This document shows, piece after piece, positions 7,635 through 16,880 of a stretch of 62,680 bases of DNA. The notes under the pieces were generated by a model. That model was not told the origin of the DNA and searched no databases. It saw only the letters and a list, made by a program, of their open reading frames with translations. The position numbers were made by a program, and so were the translations under genes. The stretch is from Planctomycetota bacterium (GTDB lineage: Bacteria; Planctomycetota; B15-G4; SIAN01): the NCBI GenBank assembly GCA_009691715.1, contig SIAN01000025.1, positions 1-62,680 of the forward strand, read 5' to 3'. Within the stretch, counting starts at the first letter, position 1, and the number at the start of each line of letters is the position of its first letter.

Positions 7635-8473
7635 ACGCGAATCAAACTGCGCTGGCCGATCGTGACCCCGTCGTTGCGTGCAACTCTGCCGCACCGCCCG
7701 TCTTCGCCGCGCGCGGCCTCGCCATGCGCTTCGGCAAGCGGCGCGTGCTTGACGGCCTCGACCTCGAGCTCGTGCCCGGTCAGGTGACCGCGCTGCTCGG
7801 CGAGAACGGCGCCGGCAAGTCGACGCTGATCAAGTTGGCGCTCGGCGTGCTGAAGGCTGACCAGGGATCGCTCGTCGTCGCGGGCTGCTGTCCGTTGCGC
7901 CAGCCGAAGCTGCTGCGCGAGCGGATCGGCTTCGTGCCCGACGTACCTGACGCCTACCCGTGGATGACCGTGCGCGACCTGCTCCGCTTCCTCGCGCCGC
8001 ACTGGCCGACTTGGGACGCGCGCCTCGCCGAGTCGCTGGTTGCGTCGCTGCGCATCCCGACCGACACGCCGTTCAAGTCGATGAGCCGCGGCGAAGGGAT
8101 GAAGGCGATGCTCGCCGCCGCGCTCGCGCCGCGCCCTGCGCTGCTGCTGCTCGACGAGCCGTTCGCGGGCCTCGATCCGCTGGTGCGCGAAGAGGTCCTG
8201 CGCAGCGTCATCGGCGAGCTGCGCGACGGCGAGCGCACCGTGCTGGTCGCGACGCACGATCTCGATGTCGTCGCGCGCATTGCCGACCGGGTCGCGATCC
8301 TCGCGCACGGGAAGATCGCGCGGCACGGGACGCTGGGGGAGGTGCTGGGGGAGAAGGCGGCAGACGGCGCGGTCGTCGCGATCGAGGGCGATGCTGCCCT
8401 CGCTCTCGACGATGGCGCCGGCATCGGAGCCGCCACGTTCAAGCTGCGTGACGCGCTGGCGGCGACGCGATGA
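7631..8473 (+). CDS. ABC transporter ATP-binding protein (YtrB/BcrA-like)
   Basis: 280 residues, starting at ATG 7631 within the ATGA overlap. Walker A is GENGAGKST, Walker B is ALLLLDEPFAGLD, and the H-loop is ATHDL. The signature motif is MSRGEGMKA instead of LSGGQ, the SRG-type variant known from YtrB-like ATPases. A ~25-residue N-terminal extension precedes the Walker domain, and a C-terminal ~60 residues (VVAIEGDAALAL) lie beyond the core. It should power the two permeases encoded next, probably for export or for extraction of a compound from the membrane. The gene overlaps the first permease by 4 nt, so all four genes form one operon. Confidence 0.85.
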   Translation: MNANQTALADRDPVVACNSAAPPVFAARGLAMRFGKRRVLDGLDLELVPGQVTALLGENGAGKSTLIKLALGVLKADQGSLVVAGCCPLRQPKLLRERIGFVPDVPDAYPWMTVRDLLRFLAPHWPTWDARLAESLVASLRIPTDTPFKSMSRGEGMKAMLAAALAPRPALLLLDEPFAGLDPLVREEVLRSVIGELRDGERTVLVATHDLDVVARIADRVAILAHGKIARHGTLGEVLGEKAADGAVVAIEGDAALALDDGAGIGAATFKLRDALAATR

Positions 8474-10530
8474 ACCGTTTCGCCACGCTGATCTGGAAGG
8501 AGTGGCGGGGCGAGCGGCGCTCGATCGTCACGCTCGCGCTTGCGGCGGCGCTGGTGCCGTGTCTCGGTTTGGTGATCGCGCGGCAACTCGTCCTGCGCTT
8601 CGGCGGCGGCCGTTACACCTACGACGACAGCACGGCGACGATCGTCGCGCACCTGGCGCTGCTTGCGGTCGCGCTGACGGTGGGCGCGGAGTTGGTGCCG
8701 AGAGAGTCGCATCGCGGATCGATCGCGCTCTTGCGGCGGCTGCCATGCGGGCTGCTGCGAGCGTTCGCGGCAAAGCTCGTGCTGCTGTTGCTGGCAGCGT
8801 CCGCCATCGCGCTGCTCGCGTGGCTCTCCGCGTGCGTGGCGATCGGTGCGACCGGTGGTCCGTGGTTCCCGCGATTCCTGATCAACCGCTCCTTCATCAT
8901 CTCGGCCGGCGCACCGAGCCTCCTTCTCATCGCAGTGCTCGGCGGCTTCACCGTCGCTGCTTCGACCTGGCTGTCGCGCGCGACGCTGGCGCTGCCGGCG
9001 GCGGTGTTGGCATTGGCGCTCGCGGCGTTGCCGGTCCATGTGATCACGGAGCGCTTCCCCGGACTGCTGCTGCTTCCGCGCGAACTCGAGACGCTGCTGT
9101 GGATCGGAGCCGTTGCCGCGCCGATCGTCGCGGCACTGTCGTTCGTGCTCGGTCGCCGGCACGGCGGCACCGAACGCAGGAGCCTCGCGGTCGGGCTGCT
9201 CGCAATGCTCGCGCTTTCGCTGCCGGCGTACGGCTGGATGAGCCACCGCATCGCCGAGTGGGGACGCATCGATCCAGAGGCCGAGACCTTCCGCTTCACC
9301 AACCTGCCGTTCGACGACGCGATGTCGGACGATGGGCGTTTCGCCTATCTGACGATCCACCACGAATTCGGCAGTCTGCTCGGTTCCGACCGCCGGCTGC
9401 AGCGTGCCGGCAGTTGGGCGTGCGATGGCGACGGGCCGACGCATCCGTTGCAGATCGATGTCGCGGACGGTTCCTGGCGCGAGATCGGGACCGCGGGCAG
9501 CATCGTGATGGCGCCCAAGCTCGATTGGGTCGCGATGCCAGCGCGCTACGTCATGGTCGCCCCGTTCGACGGATTCGGTTGCGAGCTGGCGAACGATCGC
9601 GTGCTGCTCGATGCGCGCCGCGGGGTCGAGGTGGCGAAGGAGACGATCGGGTCCGGTCGCCGACCCTTCGCCGACCGATCCGAACGGATCGATCTCGATC
9701 GCGCCTACCAGTCGTGCTTCCTGCCAGACGGCCGGCAGGTGTGGCTCCATCGCGGCGAGTTCGTGACCGAGACCGCCGATGGGTCGATCCGGGTACTGCC
9801 CGACTCGTCGATCGGGGGCGACGGATACGTCCCAGCGCTCGGACTCGGCGTGTGGCTGCCCAAGACCGTGGGATCGCAGTCGGTTCAAAGCGCGGTCGAG
9901 ATCTACGATCTTGCTCGCGAGCGGCGCTACCCGAAGATCACGCACTTGGCGGATTTGAGGGTCCGCAGCGGGAAGTGGATCGGCCGTTCGATCGGGCCGC
10001 GCCCGACCCGCATCGCAACAGCGCCACGCTGGCAGCTGTTCGACCCCGACACCGGCGCCACCACCCCTGCGCCCGACTCTGTCGCGACCGACGAGCTGTT
10101 CTGGTTCGACGACGACGGAGCAGCGCTAGGTGGAAGGAACGACGCCCTCGGTCGAGTGAACGAGCTGTTCCGCATCAATCCCGAGCTCGGCACGCGCGAG
10201 CGAATCGCGCTGCCGCCGTGGCTCACCGGCGGCGTCTACAAGATCTCGCTCGCGGCGCGCACGCTCGCCGGCACGCCGATCGTGCGCGTGGTCTGGGTGA
10301 CGCAGGACCAGTCGCCGACCAGCCACTTCGCCCGCTGGGATCGCACCCGCCGAGAGCTCCGGTTCGCGGGCGACGCTGACACGCCGCAGATGGAGGCGAT
10401 CGGCTGTCCCGACGACGAAACGCTTCTCGCCATCGAGGGGCAGCGGCGGCTGGTGCGGCTGCGCTTCGGCAGCGCGGCGCGCGAGGTGGTCTTCCCGAAA
10501 CCGCAGGCGACGAGCGAGGCACCGCGATGA
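8470..10530 (+). CDS. ABC-2-type permease with a long soluble C-terminal domain (first of two paralogues)
   Basis: 686 residues. The N-terminus MNRFATLIWKEWRGER is the usual amphipathic entry of ABC-2 permeases, followed by about six hydrophobic segments to residue ~260. About 420 residues of soluble sequence follow, rich in short beta-strand and turn patterns (YLTIHHEFGSLLG, RAYQSCFLPDGRQVWLHRGE-like, ELFWFDDDGAALGG). These resemble a beta-propeller, though no standard repeat signature can be assigned by eye. With the membrane part ending outside, this domain would be extracytoplasmic or cytoplasmic depending on helix number. It overlaps the neighbouring genes by 4 nt on each side. A permease carrying such a tail is not the usual form of the family. 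Confidence 0.7.
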   Translation: MNRFATLIWKEWRGERRSIVTLALAAALVPCLGLVIARQLVLRFGGGRYTYDDSTATIVAHLALLAVALTVGAELVPRESHRGSIALLRRLPCGLLRAFAAKLVLLLLAASAIALLAWLSACVAIGATGGPWFPRFLINRSFIISAGAPSLLLIAVLGGFTVAASTWLSRATLALPAAVLALALAALPVHVITERFPGLLLLPRELETLLWIGAVAAPIVAALSFVLGRRHGGTERRSLAVGLLAMLALSLPAYGWMSHRIAEWGRIDPEAETFRFTNLPFDDAMSDDGRFAYLTIHHEFGSLLGSDRRLQRAGSWACDGDGPTHPLQIDVADGSWREIGTAGSIVMAPKLDWVAMPARYVMVAPFDGFGCELANDRVLLDARRGVEVAKETIGSGRRPFADRSERIDLDRAYQSCFLPDGRQVWLHRGEFVTETADGSIRVLPDSSIGGDGYVPALGLGVWLPKTVGSQSVQSAVEIYDLARERRYPKITHLADLRVRSGKWIGRSIGPRPTRIATAPRWQLFDPDTGATTPAPDSVATDELFWFDDDGAALGGRNDALGRVNELFRINPELGTRERIALPPWLTGGVYKISLAARTLAGTPIVRVVWVTQDQSPTSHFARWDRTRRELRFAGDADTPQMEAIGCPDDETLLAIEGQRRLVRLRFGSAAREVVFPKPQATSEAPR

Positions 10531-12512
10531 GGCATTCGACGACACACTCGACGACGCCCTCGATGAATCTCTTCGCGACCCTCCTCTGGAAGGAGTGGCG
10601 CGACCATCGCGCGGCGTTGATCGGTTATCTGATCGGCCTCCCGCCGCTGATCGCGTGGGGGCTCTCTGCGCTGTCGGCGACACGACGGGTCGATCCGCTG
10701 ATGCCGTCGGTTGCGGCGTTGGGTGGTTTCGCGATCGCGGCGCTGACGTTGTTCGGCGACCTGTTCGCCGGCGAGGAGCAGCGCGGGACGATCAAGCTGC
10801 TGCGCCGGCTGCCGAGCGGGTTGTCGAGGGTCTTCCTCGGCAAGCTCGCGTTCCTGCTGGTCGCAGCATTGCTGATGAGCGGGTGGGCGTGGCTCGCCAC
10901 GACGTCGGCAGCGGCGCTGCTCTTCGGTGCTCCGTTCGCGCCGCGAGTCTCGCTGCTCGACGTCGCGTGGATCTGGCCGGCGCTCGCGCTCGCCGCATGG
11001 ATCCCGGCGGCAGCGATCTGGCTGTCGCGCGCGACGCTCGCGCTGCCGGCGGCGGCGCTGACGCTGGCGCTCTGCGCGGCGCCGATCGGGGCGATGGCGT
11101 GGCTGCATCCCGGGATGAAGCCGACCGATCGCGAGCTGCTGACGGCGATCTTCGCGTTCATCGCCGCAGGACCGCTCGTCGCGGGCCTGTCGTTCGTGCT
11201 CGGCCGGCGGCGCAGTTCTCGCGTCTTCGCGCCGGCGTGCGTCGGATTGTTGGCGACGCTGCTGCTCTTCACGCCGGCGTACGCGTGGACGGCGGTGCGC
11301 GTCGCGCGGTGGCTCGCGATCGAGCCGGGATCGTCGTCGTTCCGCATCGACACGAGCAGCGACTCGGTCGTCTCGCTCAATGGCCGCTACGCCTACGTTT
11401 CCGGGTTCCATCTCGCTCCCGGGCGCGAGGTCGTGGGCGTCACCGACCACGATCCCGATCGGGGCGACTCGCCGCTCCATCCGCTCTGTATCGATCTAAA
11501 GAGCGGCGCGTGGCGCGAGCTCGGCGCGGCCGCGTCGCGGTTCCTTCCGCCGAATCCGGGCGGGTCGCCCGGTTTGCGGATGGCGGCGCCGCTGGTCGGC
11601 CTGTTCGAGGCGGGGGCGTTCGGTCGAGAGGCCGCGGGCAAAGAGATTCAGTGGCAGCTGATCGACGCCGACCGTGCGGTGCCGTGCGACGAGGCGCTGT
11701 CGAACGCGGTCGAGAGCGGCAGCGGGCCGGACGCGGCCGCATTGCTGCGAGCGGCGAGCTACGTGCAGCTCCCCGATGGGCGACGCGCGTGGCGGCAGGA
11801 TGGGCAGCTGATGATCGACCCAGGGCGGCCGTTGCCCGACTCGCGCTCCGACTCCACGGCGCGCTTCCACCTCTGGCACTTCGCGGCGTACGGCTTCGGG
11901 GTCCGCGTCGGCAGCGGCGAGTGGTACGACCTCGCGCGTGAGAAGCGCTATCGCGTCGCGGACCGGCTCTGGGTTCGCTGGGTCCGACCCGGGCGCTGGA
12001 TCGTCTGGGATCGATCGGTGAACGGCTACCTCGACCGGGTGTTGCTCTATGACCCGGACACGGAGTCGAGCGCGCCGATCGCGGCGCTCGGAAAGCTCGA
12101 CGCGATCGTCGACCTCGCGGAGGACGGCCGGCTGCTGGTGATCGAGAAGGGATCGGCGGCGCCCGATGCCGAGCGTTCGCTGCTGTTGCTCGATCCGGAG
12201 AGCGGCGAGCGCGAGCCGATCGCAGTCACGGCTGCGCTCGATCTGAAGCGGTCGTGGGTGCGCGTCGCGGGGCGCACGCCGTCGGGGCGGAACGTGCTGC
12301 GAATCCAGAACACCGAGTCGCGGAAGACCTGGTTCGCGCTCCTCGATGGCAATGCGGGCGCGGGACTGCACTTGGCGCAGTCTTCCGCGCTCGCCGCCGC
12401 CGAATTGGTCGGCGCCGCCGACGAGACGTCGCTGATCGCGATCGAATTCGGCCGCCGCGTCGTGCGTGCCCGCTTCGACGGTTCACCGCCGACGCCGCTC
12501 TTCCCGCGATAA
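10527..12512 (+). CDS. ABC-2-type permease with a long soluble C-terminal domain (second paralogue)
   Basis: 661 residues from ATG 10527, in ATGA overlap with the first permease; ATG 10563 (MNLFATLLWKEWRDH) matches the start of the paralogue and is an equally good choice. The two share the WKEWR entry, the membrane block (LSRATLALPAA, then FVLGRR) and a soluble tail with strand-turn patterns (YVQLPDGRRAWRQDGQ, LLLLDPESGERE). They likely form the heterodimeric membrane part of the exporter with the ATPase at 7631. The stop TAA 12510-12512 is followed at once by the 51-bp palindromic repeat, which may shield the 3' end of the operon mRNA. Confidence 0.7.
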   Translation: MRHSTTHSTTPSMNLFATLLWKEWRDHRAALIGYLIGLPPLIAWGLSALSATRRVDPLMPSVAALGGFAIAALTLFGDLFAGEEQRGTIKLLRRLPSGLSRVFLGKLAFLLVAALLMSGWAWLATTSAAALLFGAPFAPRVSLLDVAWIWPALALAAWIPAAAIWLSRATLALPAAALTLALCAAPIGAMAWLHPGMKPTDRELLTAIFAFIAAGPLVAGLSFVLGRRRSSRVFAPACVGLLATLLLFTPAYAWTAVRVARWLAIEPGSSSFRIDTSSDSVVSLNGRYAYVSGFHLAPGREVVGVTDHDPDRGDSPLHPLCIDLKSGAWRELGAAASRFLPPNPGGSPGLRMAAPLVGLFEAGAFGREAAGKEIQWQLIDADRAVPCDEALSNAVESGSGPDAAALLRAASYVQLPDGRRAWRQDGQLMIDPGRPLPDSRSDSTARFHLWHFAAYGFGVRVGSGEWYDLAREKRYRVADRLWVRWVRPGRWIVWDRSVNGYLDRVLLYDPDTESSAPIAALGKLDAIVDLAEDGRLLVIEKGSAAPDAERSLLLLDPESGEREPIAVTAALDLKRSWVRVAGRTPSGRNVLRIQNTESRKTWFALLDGNAGAGLHLAQSSALAAAELVGAADETSLIAIEFGRRVVRARFDGSPPTPLFPR

Positions 12513-12567
12513 CCGGTGACGAAACCGACGTTCTGTGTCTGGATCAGATTGTCGGTTTCGTCACCGG
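12513..12567. repeat. Palindromic repeat A, copy 1 (hairpin after the ABC operon)
   Basis: Arms CCGGTGACGAAACCGAC (12513-12529) and its exact complement (12551-12567) form a 17-bp stem. Inside it, TCTG (12532-12535) pairs with CAGA (12545-12548), leaving a 9-nt tip. The 51-bp core GGTGAC...GTCACC recurs at 20482, 38457 and 40104 with 1-3 differences. It begins directly after the TAA of the second permease. There is no T-tract, so a classical terminator is doubtful; a REP-like mRNA-end element fits better. Confidence 0.85.
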
Positions 12568-13232
12568 CCGGCGGCCCATCGGTGGCGCTGGCCATGGTGC
12601 CGCGACTCGGCTGCGCGCTGATTCCCGCCGCAGCGGGCAGCGTGGCCCGCCGCGCTCCGCTCGCCCCGGGGAGAGCGCGTCGGACGCGAGGCCCCGAGTC
12701 GACGGCACCGGTGTTGCCAATCGGAACCGCCGACGCCGCTCCGAATCGCTCCCCCGCGCGCCCCGCGCCCTTCGAGGAACAGCACGATGAACCCGCTCGC
12801 TCACCCGTCGCCGCCGCCGGTACTCCCGAGGCGCGCACGATCCACGCTGAGATCAAGACGATCGCCGAGTCGCTCCACGGTTCCGAGCGCCACCACGAGC
12901 AGGAGGAACACGTGCTCTTCCCGGCACTCGAGGAGCGCGGCGTCGCCATGCCGCCCCGCGTGATGCACCGCGAGCACGACGAACTGCGCCGCTGGAAGAA
13001 GCGGCTGCTCGCCGTCGCGAGCGAGGCGGCGCCCGACAGCGAGCCGATCGCCGAGCCGGTCGGCACGCTTGCCGCGATGCTGCGCGATCACATTCACAAG
13101 GAGAACGAGGTGCTCTACCCGATGGCGCTGTCGGTCATCGAGGCCGGCGCCTGGGAGCAGCTCAACCGCCAAGCCGACAAGATCGGCGCTTGCTGCTGCA
13201 ACTGCGGGAAGGACGGGGGGCACAAGGACTGA
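12516..13232 (+). CDS. Hemerythrin-like (DUF438 C-terminal-type) protein; start uncertain
   Basis: The recognisable part starts near 12835: IHAEIKTIAESLHG, HHEQEEHVLFPALEERG, PPRVMHREHDELRRW, then LRDHIHKENEVLYPMAL. These four His/Glu-bearing helices form a di-iron site as in the hemerythrin-like end of DUF438 proteins, which bind O2 or NO or sense iron. The tail ends GACCCNCGKDGGHKD, a cysteine cluster that might bind metal. The longest frame starts at GTG 12516 inside palindrome A, and the next ~105 residues look like low-complexity filler. ATG 12787 has a GAGGA site but is in another frame, so a frameshift or lost N-terminus is possible. ATG 12594 is a further in-frame start. Confidence 0.6.
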   Translation: MTKPTFCVWIRLSVSSPAGGPSVALAMVPRLGCALIPAAAGSVARRAPLAPGRARRTRGPESTAPVLPIGTADAAPNRSPARPAPFEEQHDEPARSPVAAAGTPEARTIHAEIKTIAESLHGSERHHEQEEHVLFPALEERGVAMPPRVMHREHDELRRWKKRLLAVASEAAPDSEPIAEPVGTLAAMLRDHIHKENEVLYPMALSVIEAGAWEQLNRQADKIGACCCNCGKDGGHKD

Positions 13233-13355
13233 GCTGGCATCGGTGGGCGCCGTCCGCGAACCCGGCGCCGCACTTTTTGCCAACTCGCCGGCGGCGAAAC
13301 GGCGGCATGCCGGTTGAATGGGGCGGACTTCCCTCCGCCCTTTGGACCGCTGCCG

Positions 13356-16300
13356 ATGCCGGATGCCGCCGCACCGAGCGAATCGAACGAAGCCGTCGTT
13401 GCTGCGGTCGGGATGCGTCCGCTCCTCCGGTCGCAGTTCGTCACGACCTTCGTCGGCAACGCCTTCACCCTGTTCGCGGCGTTCCGGGTCGCCCGCGTCT
13501 CCGTCCCCGACAGTGCGTCTGGCGACGTCAAGGAAGCGGCGCTGCAGGCGGCGATGGCGTCGACCTTCCTGCTCTCGATCGTGCCGATGGCGGCGGCGAG
13601 CGTGCCCGCGATCTGGCTGTCCGATCGCGTCGGCAAGCCGTTCCTGCTGCGGCTGCTGTCGATCCTGCTGGTGTTCTTCACCGGCGCCTCGGCGATCGCG
13701 CTTTTCGTCGCGCCCGACGTGGTGCTGCCGCTGCAGATCGCGGTGGCGCTGATCGGGATCCAGGGCGCGCTCTTCAGCCCGGCCAAGTACGGCGTGCTCC
13801 CCGAACTGGTCCCGCATGATCGACTGTCGGAGGCGAACGGTCGTCTCGAACTCTCGACTTTCATCGCGATCGTCGCGGGATCAGCGTCCGGCGGGCTGCT
13901 CGCCGATGCGACCGATTCGATCCAGTGGCTCGGTCCGCTCCTGCTCGCGCTGCTCGCGGTCGGCGGCTGGTTCGCGGTGTGCCGGATCCCCGACCGTCCG
14001 GCGACCGGCAGCTCCGAGCCGATCGGCGCCGCCATCGGTGGCGCGTGGCGCGCGATCCGTGCCGATCCGCAGCTGCGCCTCGCGGTCTTCGGCGGCGTCG
14101 CGTTCTGGGGCATCGGCAAGCTCATCGGGCAGGATCTGATCGTCGATGCCAAGGTCCGCCTCGGCTTGAGCGACGCGCTCGCGGGCCTGCCGATGGCGTT
14201 GATGGCGGTAGGTGTCGGCGTCGGCAGCGTGCTGGCGGGACTCGTCTCTGCACGAAAAGTGGAGATGGGACTGCTGCCGCTCGGCGCGTTGACGATGGCG
14301 GCCGCGTCGATCGTGCTCGGCGCGGTCGACTGGGGCGTGTTCGCGACCTTTGCCTGCCTGATCGTGCTCGGTGTCTGCGGCGGTCTCCTGCTGGTGCCGC
14401 TGAACGCGTTGCTGCAGTGGCGCGCACCGGCCGCTCGCCGCGGCGCCGTCATCGCGCTCTCGAACGTCTTCGTCTTCAGCGGCATCGGCGCCGGCGCCGC
14501 AATCGCGACGCTGCTGGCCCACGTGGGCCTCTCCACCCAGCAAATCTTCGTCGTCGCCGGCTGCGCACTCCTGGTCGGCGGGGTGATCGAAATGGTGCGC
14601 GCGCCGCAGGCGTTGGTGCGGCTCGTGCTGTTCCTGCTGACGCACTCGCTCTACCGGCTGCGCGTCCACGGCCGCCAGCACGTGCCCGAGACTGGCGGCG
14701 CGCTGCTGGTGCCGAACCACGTCTCCTTTGTCGATGGCCTGCTGGTGATCGCCAGCCTCGACCGGCCGGTCCGCTTCCTGGTCGACGCCTCGTTCTTCGC
14801 GCGGCCGCTGCTCGGCGCGGCGTTGCGCTCGGTCGGCGCGATCCCGATCAGCTCGGTCGGTGGCCCGCGCATGATCCTGCATGCATTTCGCGAAGCCGGG
14901 CGTTACCTCGACGAGGGCCACCTGGTCTGCATCTTCGCGGAGGGACAGATCACGCGGAACGGGTTGATGAATTCGTTCCGCCGCGGCCTCGAGCGGATCG
15001 TGAAGGGGCGCAACGCGCCGATCATCCCGGTCCATCTCGACGGCGTGTGGGGGAGCATCTTCAGCTTCGCCGGCGGCCGCTTCGTGACCAAGCCGCCGGA
15101 GCGGATCCCTTACTCGGTGCATGTGGAGTTCGGCGCGCCGCTGCCGAGCACGGCGCCGATCCACATCGTGCGCCGCGCCGTGATGGAGCTTGGCAGCGAG
15201 GCGTGGTGCGCGCGCAAGCCGTTCCGCCCGCCGCTGCACCAGTCGTTCCTGCAGCAGGTTCGGCGCGCGCCATGGCGATTGCTGTTCGCCGACGCGAAGA
15301 CGCCGAAAGTGTCGCGGCTCGAGGCAGCGGCCAGCGCCATCGCGCTGGCGCGCGCGCTCAAGGGCCCGCTCGGCGACGAGCAGCACGTCGGGATCCTGCT
15401 GCCGCCGTCGATCGGCGGGGCGGTCGCGAACCTCGCGCTCGCGCTGTCGGGGCGGGTCAGCGTCAACCTCAACTTCACCGCCGGCGCTGCCGCGCTCGAC
15501 TCCGCCGCGCGCCAGGCGAGCCTGCGCCACGTGCTCACCAGCGCCGACTTCTTGGCGAAGTCGAAGGTCGAGCTCCCCGCCGGCACGCAACCGCTGTTCG
15601 TCGACGACCTGTTCCAGGCGCTCGGTCGCGGCGAACGGTGCATCGCGACGCTCGCCGCGCTGTTGGCGCCGATGGGCGTGGTCGAGCGCGCGTGCGGCGC
15701 GAAACGGCGGGTCAAGCCCGACGACCTCGTCACGGTGCTCTTCAGCTCCGGTTCGACCGGCGAGCCGAAGGGCGTGATGCTGACCCACTTCAACATCGAC
15801 TCGAACGTCGCCGCACTGGCCCAGTCGTATCGCACGACCCACGACGATCGGCTGCTCGGCATCCTGCCGCTGTTCCACTCGTTCGGCTTCACCGCGACGC
15901 TCTGGTTCCCCGCGTGCCAGGGTCTCGCGACGATCTTCCATCCGAGCCCGACCGACGCCGCGGCGATCGGCGAGCTGGTGGAACGTCATCGGGTGACCTT
16001 CCTGCTGGCGACGCCGACGCTGCTTTCGCTCTTCCTGCGCCGCGTCACGCCCGCCTCGTTCGGCAGCGTGCGGCTCGTGCTGGCCGGCGCCGAGAAGCTC
16101 TCCGAGGCGCTCGCGGACGCGTTCTTCGACCATTTCGGCATCCGTCCGCTCGAAGGCTACGGCGCCACCGAATGCGCGCCGCTCATCGCGTCGTGCACCC
16201 ACGACTTCCGCGCGCCGGGCTTCTGGCAACCCGGCTGGCGCCGCGGCAGCGTCGGGCAGCCGGCGCCCGGCGTCGCCTTGCGCGTCGTCGATCCCGAGAC

Positions 16301-16811
16301 GTTTGCGCTGCGCGGTCCCGACGAGGAGGGGTTGCTGCTGGTGCACGGGCCCAACGTCATGGCCGGCTACCTCGGCCGACCCGACCTCACGGCGCAAGTG
16401 CTGCGCGACGGCTGGTACGTGACCGGTGATCTGGCGCGCGTCGATACCGACGGCTTCCTCACCATCACCGACCGCCTGTCGCGCTTCAGCAAGATCGGCG
16501 GCGAGATGGTGCCGCACGGCAAGATCGAGGAAGAGCTGCACAAAGCGGCCGGCGTGAACGTGCCGACGTTCGTGGTCACGGCCATCCCGGACGACAAGAA
16601 GGGCGAGCGGCTCGCGGTGATCCACACCCTCGCGAGCGAGCGCGTGCCGGAGTTGCTGGCGAAGCTCGCCGCCGCTGGCCTGCCGAACCTCTTCCTGCCG
16701 CGCGCCGACGCGTTCGTGAAGGTCGACGCGCTGCCGCTCCTCGGCAGCGGCAAGCTCGACCTGCGCAGCGTGAAGCGACTGGCCGAGGCCGCGCTTGCTA
16801 CGACGACGTAA
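13356..16811 (+). CDS. Three-domain MFS transporter / acyltransferase / acyl-ACP synthetase (LplT-Aas-like)
   Basis: About 1151 residues from ATG 13356 (TTG 13314 is upstream and in frame). Residues 1-~415 are a 12-helix MFS carrier like LplT, a lysophospholipid flippase (SDRVGKPFLLRLLS, NVFVFSGIGAGAAIATLL). Residues ~430-640 are a PlsC-type acyltransferase with NHVSFVDG (His455, Asp460) and FAEGQITRNG. Residues ~660-1150 are an AMP-forming acyl-ACP/CoA synthetase with FSSGSTGEPKG near 796, YGATE, and GWYVTGDLA. Together they would import lyso-phosphatidylethanolamine, activate a fatty acid and re-acylate the lipid, a complete lipid-salvage route in one polypeptide. In E. coli this takes two proteins. 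Domain calls are secure; substrate specificity is inferred. Confidence 0.9.
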   Translation: MPDAAAPSESNEAVVAAVGMRPLLRSQFVTTFVGNAFTLFAAFRVARVSVPDSASGDVKEAALQAAMASTFLLSIVPMAAASVPAIWLSDRVGKPFLLRLLSILLVFFTGASAIALFVAPDVVLPLQIAVALIGIQGALFSPAKYGVLPELVPHDRLSEANGRLELSTFIAIVAGSASGGLLADATDSIQWLGPLLLALLAVGGWFAVCRIPDRPATGSSEPIGAAIGGAWRAIRADPQLRLAVFGGVAFWGIGKLIGQDLIVDAKVRLGLSDALAGLPMALMAVGVGVGSVLAGLVSARKVEMGLLPLGALTMAAASIVLGAVDWGVFATFACLIVLGVCGGLLLVPLNALLQWRAPAARRGAVIALSNVFVFSGIGAGAAIATLLAHVGLSTQQIFVVAGCALLVGGVIEMVRAPQALVRLVLFLLTHSLYRLRVHGRQHVPETGGALLVPNHVSFVDGLLVIASLDRPVRFLVDASFFARPLLGAALRSVGAIPISSVGGPRMILHAFREAGRYLDEGHLVCIFAEGQITRNGLMNSFRRGLERIVKGRNAPIIPVHLDGVWGSIFSFAGGRFVTKPPERIPYSVHVEFGAPLPSTAPIHIVRRAVMELGSEAWCARKPFRPPLHQSFLQQVRRAPWRLLFADAKTPKVSRLEAAASAIALARALKGPLGDEQHVGILLPPSIGGAVANLALALSGRVSVNLNFTAGAAALDSAARQASLRHVLTSADFLAKSKVELPAGTQPLFVDDLFQALGRGERCIATLAALLAPMGVVERACGAKRRVKPDDLVTVLFSSGSTGEPKGVMLTHFNIDSNVAALAQSYRTTHDDRLLGILPLFHSFGFTATLWFPACQGLATIFHPSPTDAAAIGELVERHRVTFLLATPTLLSLFLRRVTPASFGSVRLVLAGAEKLSEALADAFFDHFGIRPLEGYGATECAPLIASCTHDFRAPGFWQPGWRRGSVGQPAPGVALRVVDPETFALRGPDEEGLLLVHGPNVMAGYLGRPDLTAQVLRDGWYVTGDLARVDTDGFLTITDRLSRFSKIGGEMVPHGKIEEELHKAAGVNVPTFVVTAIPDDKKGERLAVIHTLASERVPELLAKLAAAGLPNLFLPRADAFVKVDALPLLGSGKLDLRSVKRLAEAALATTT

Positions 16812-16880
16812 CGTCTCGCCGCGTCGGCACCGTGGATCTCCCGGTGGGCCGGTGGCATGGGCCTTGCCGGAGCCCGGGCC

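Noticed and set aside
12513..12567. Repeat A as a classical rho-independent terminator
   Set aside because: The stem is strong but no T-run follows in any copy, and one copy lies inside lutA, where termination would break the operon.
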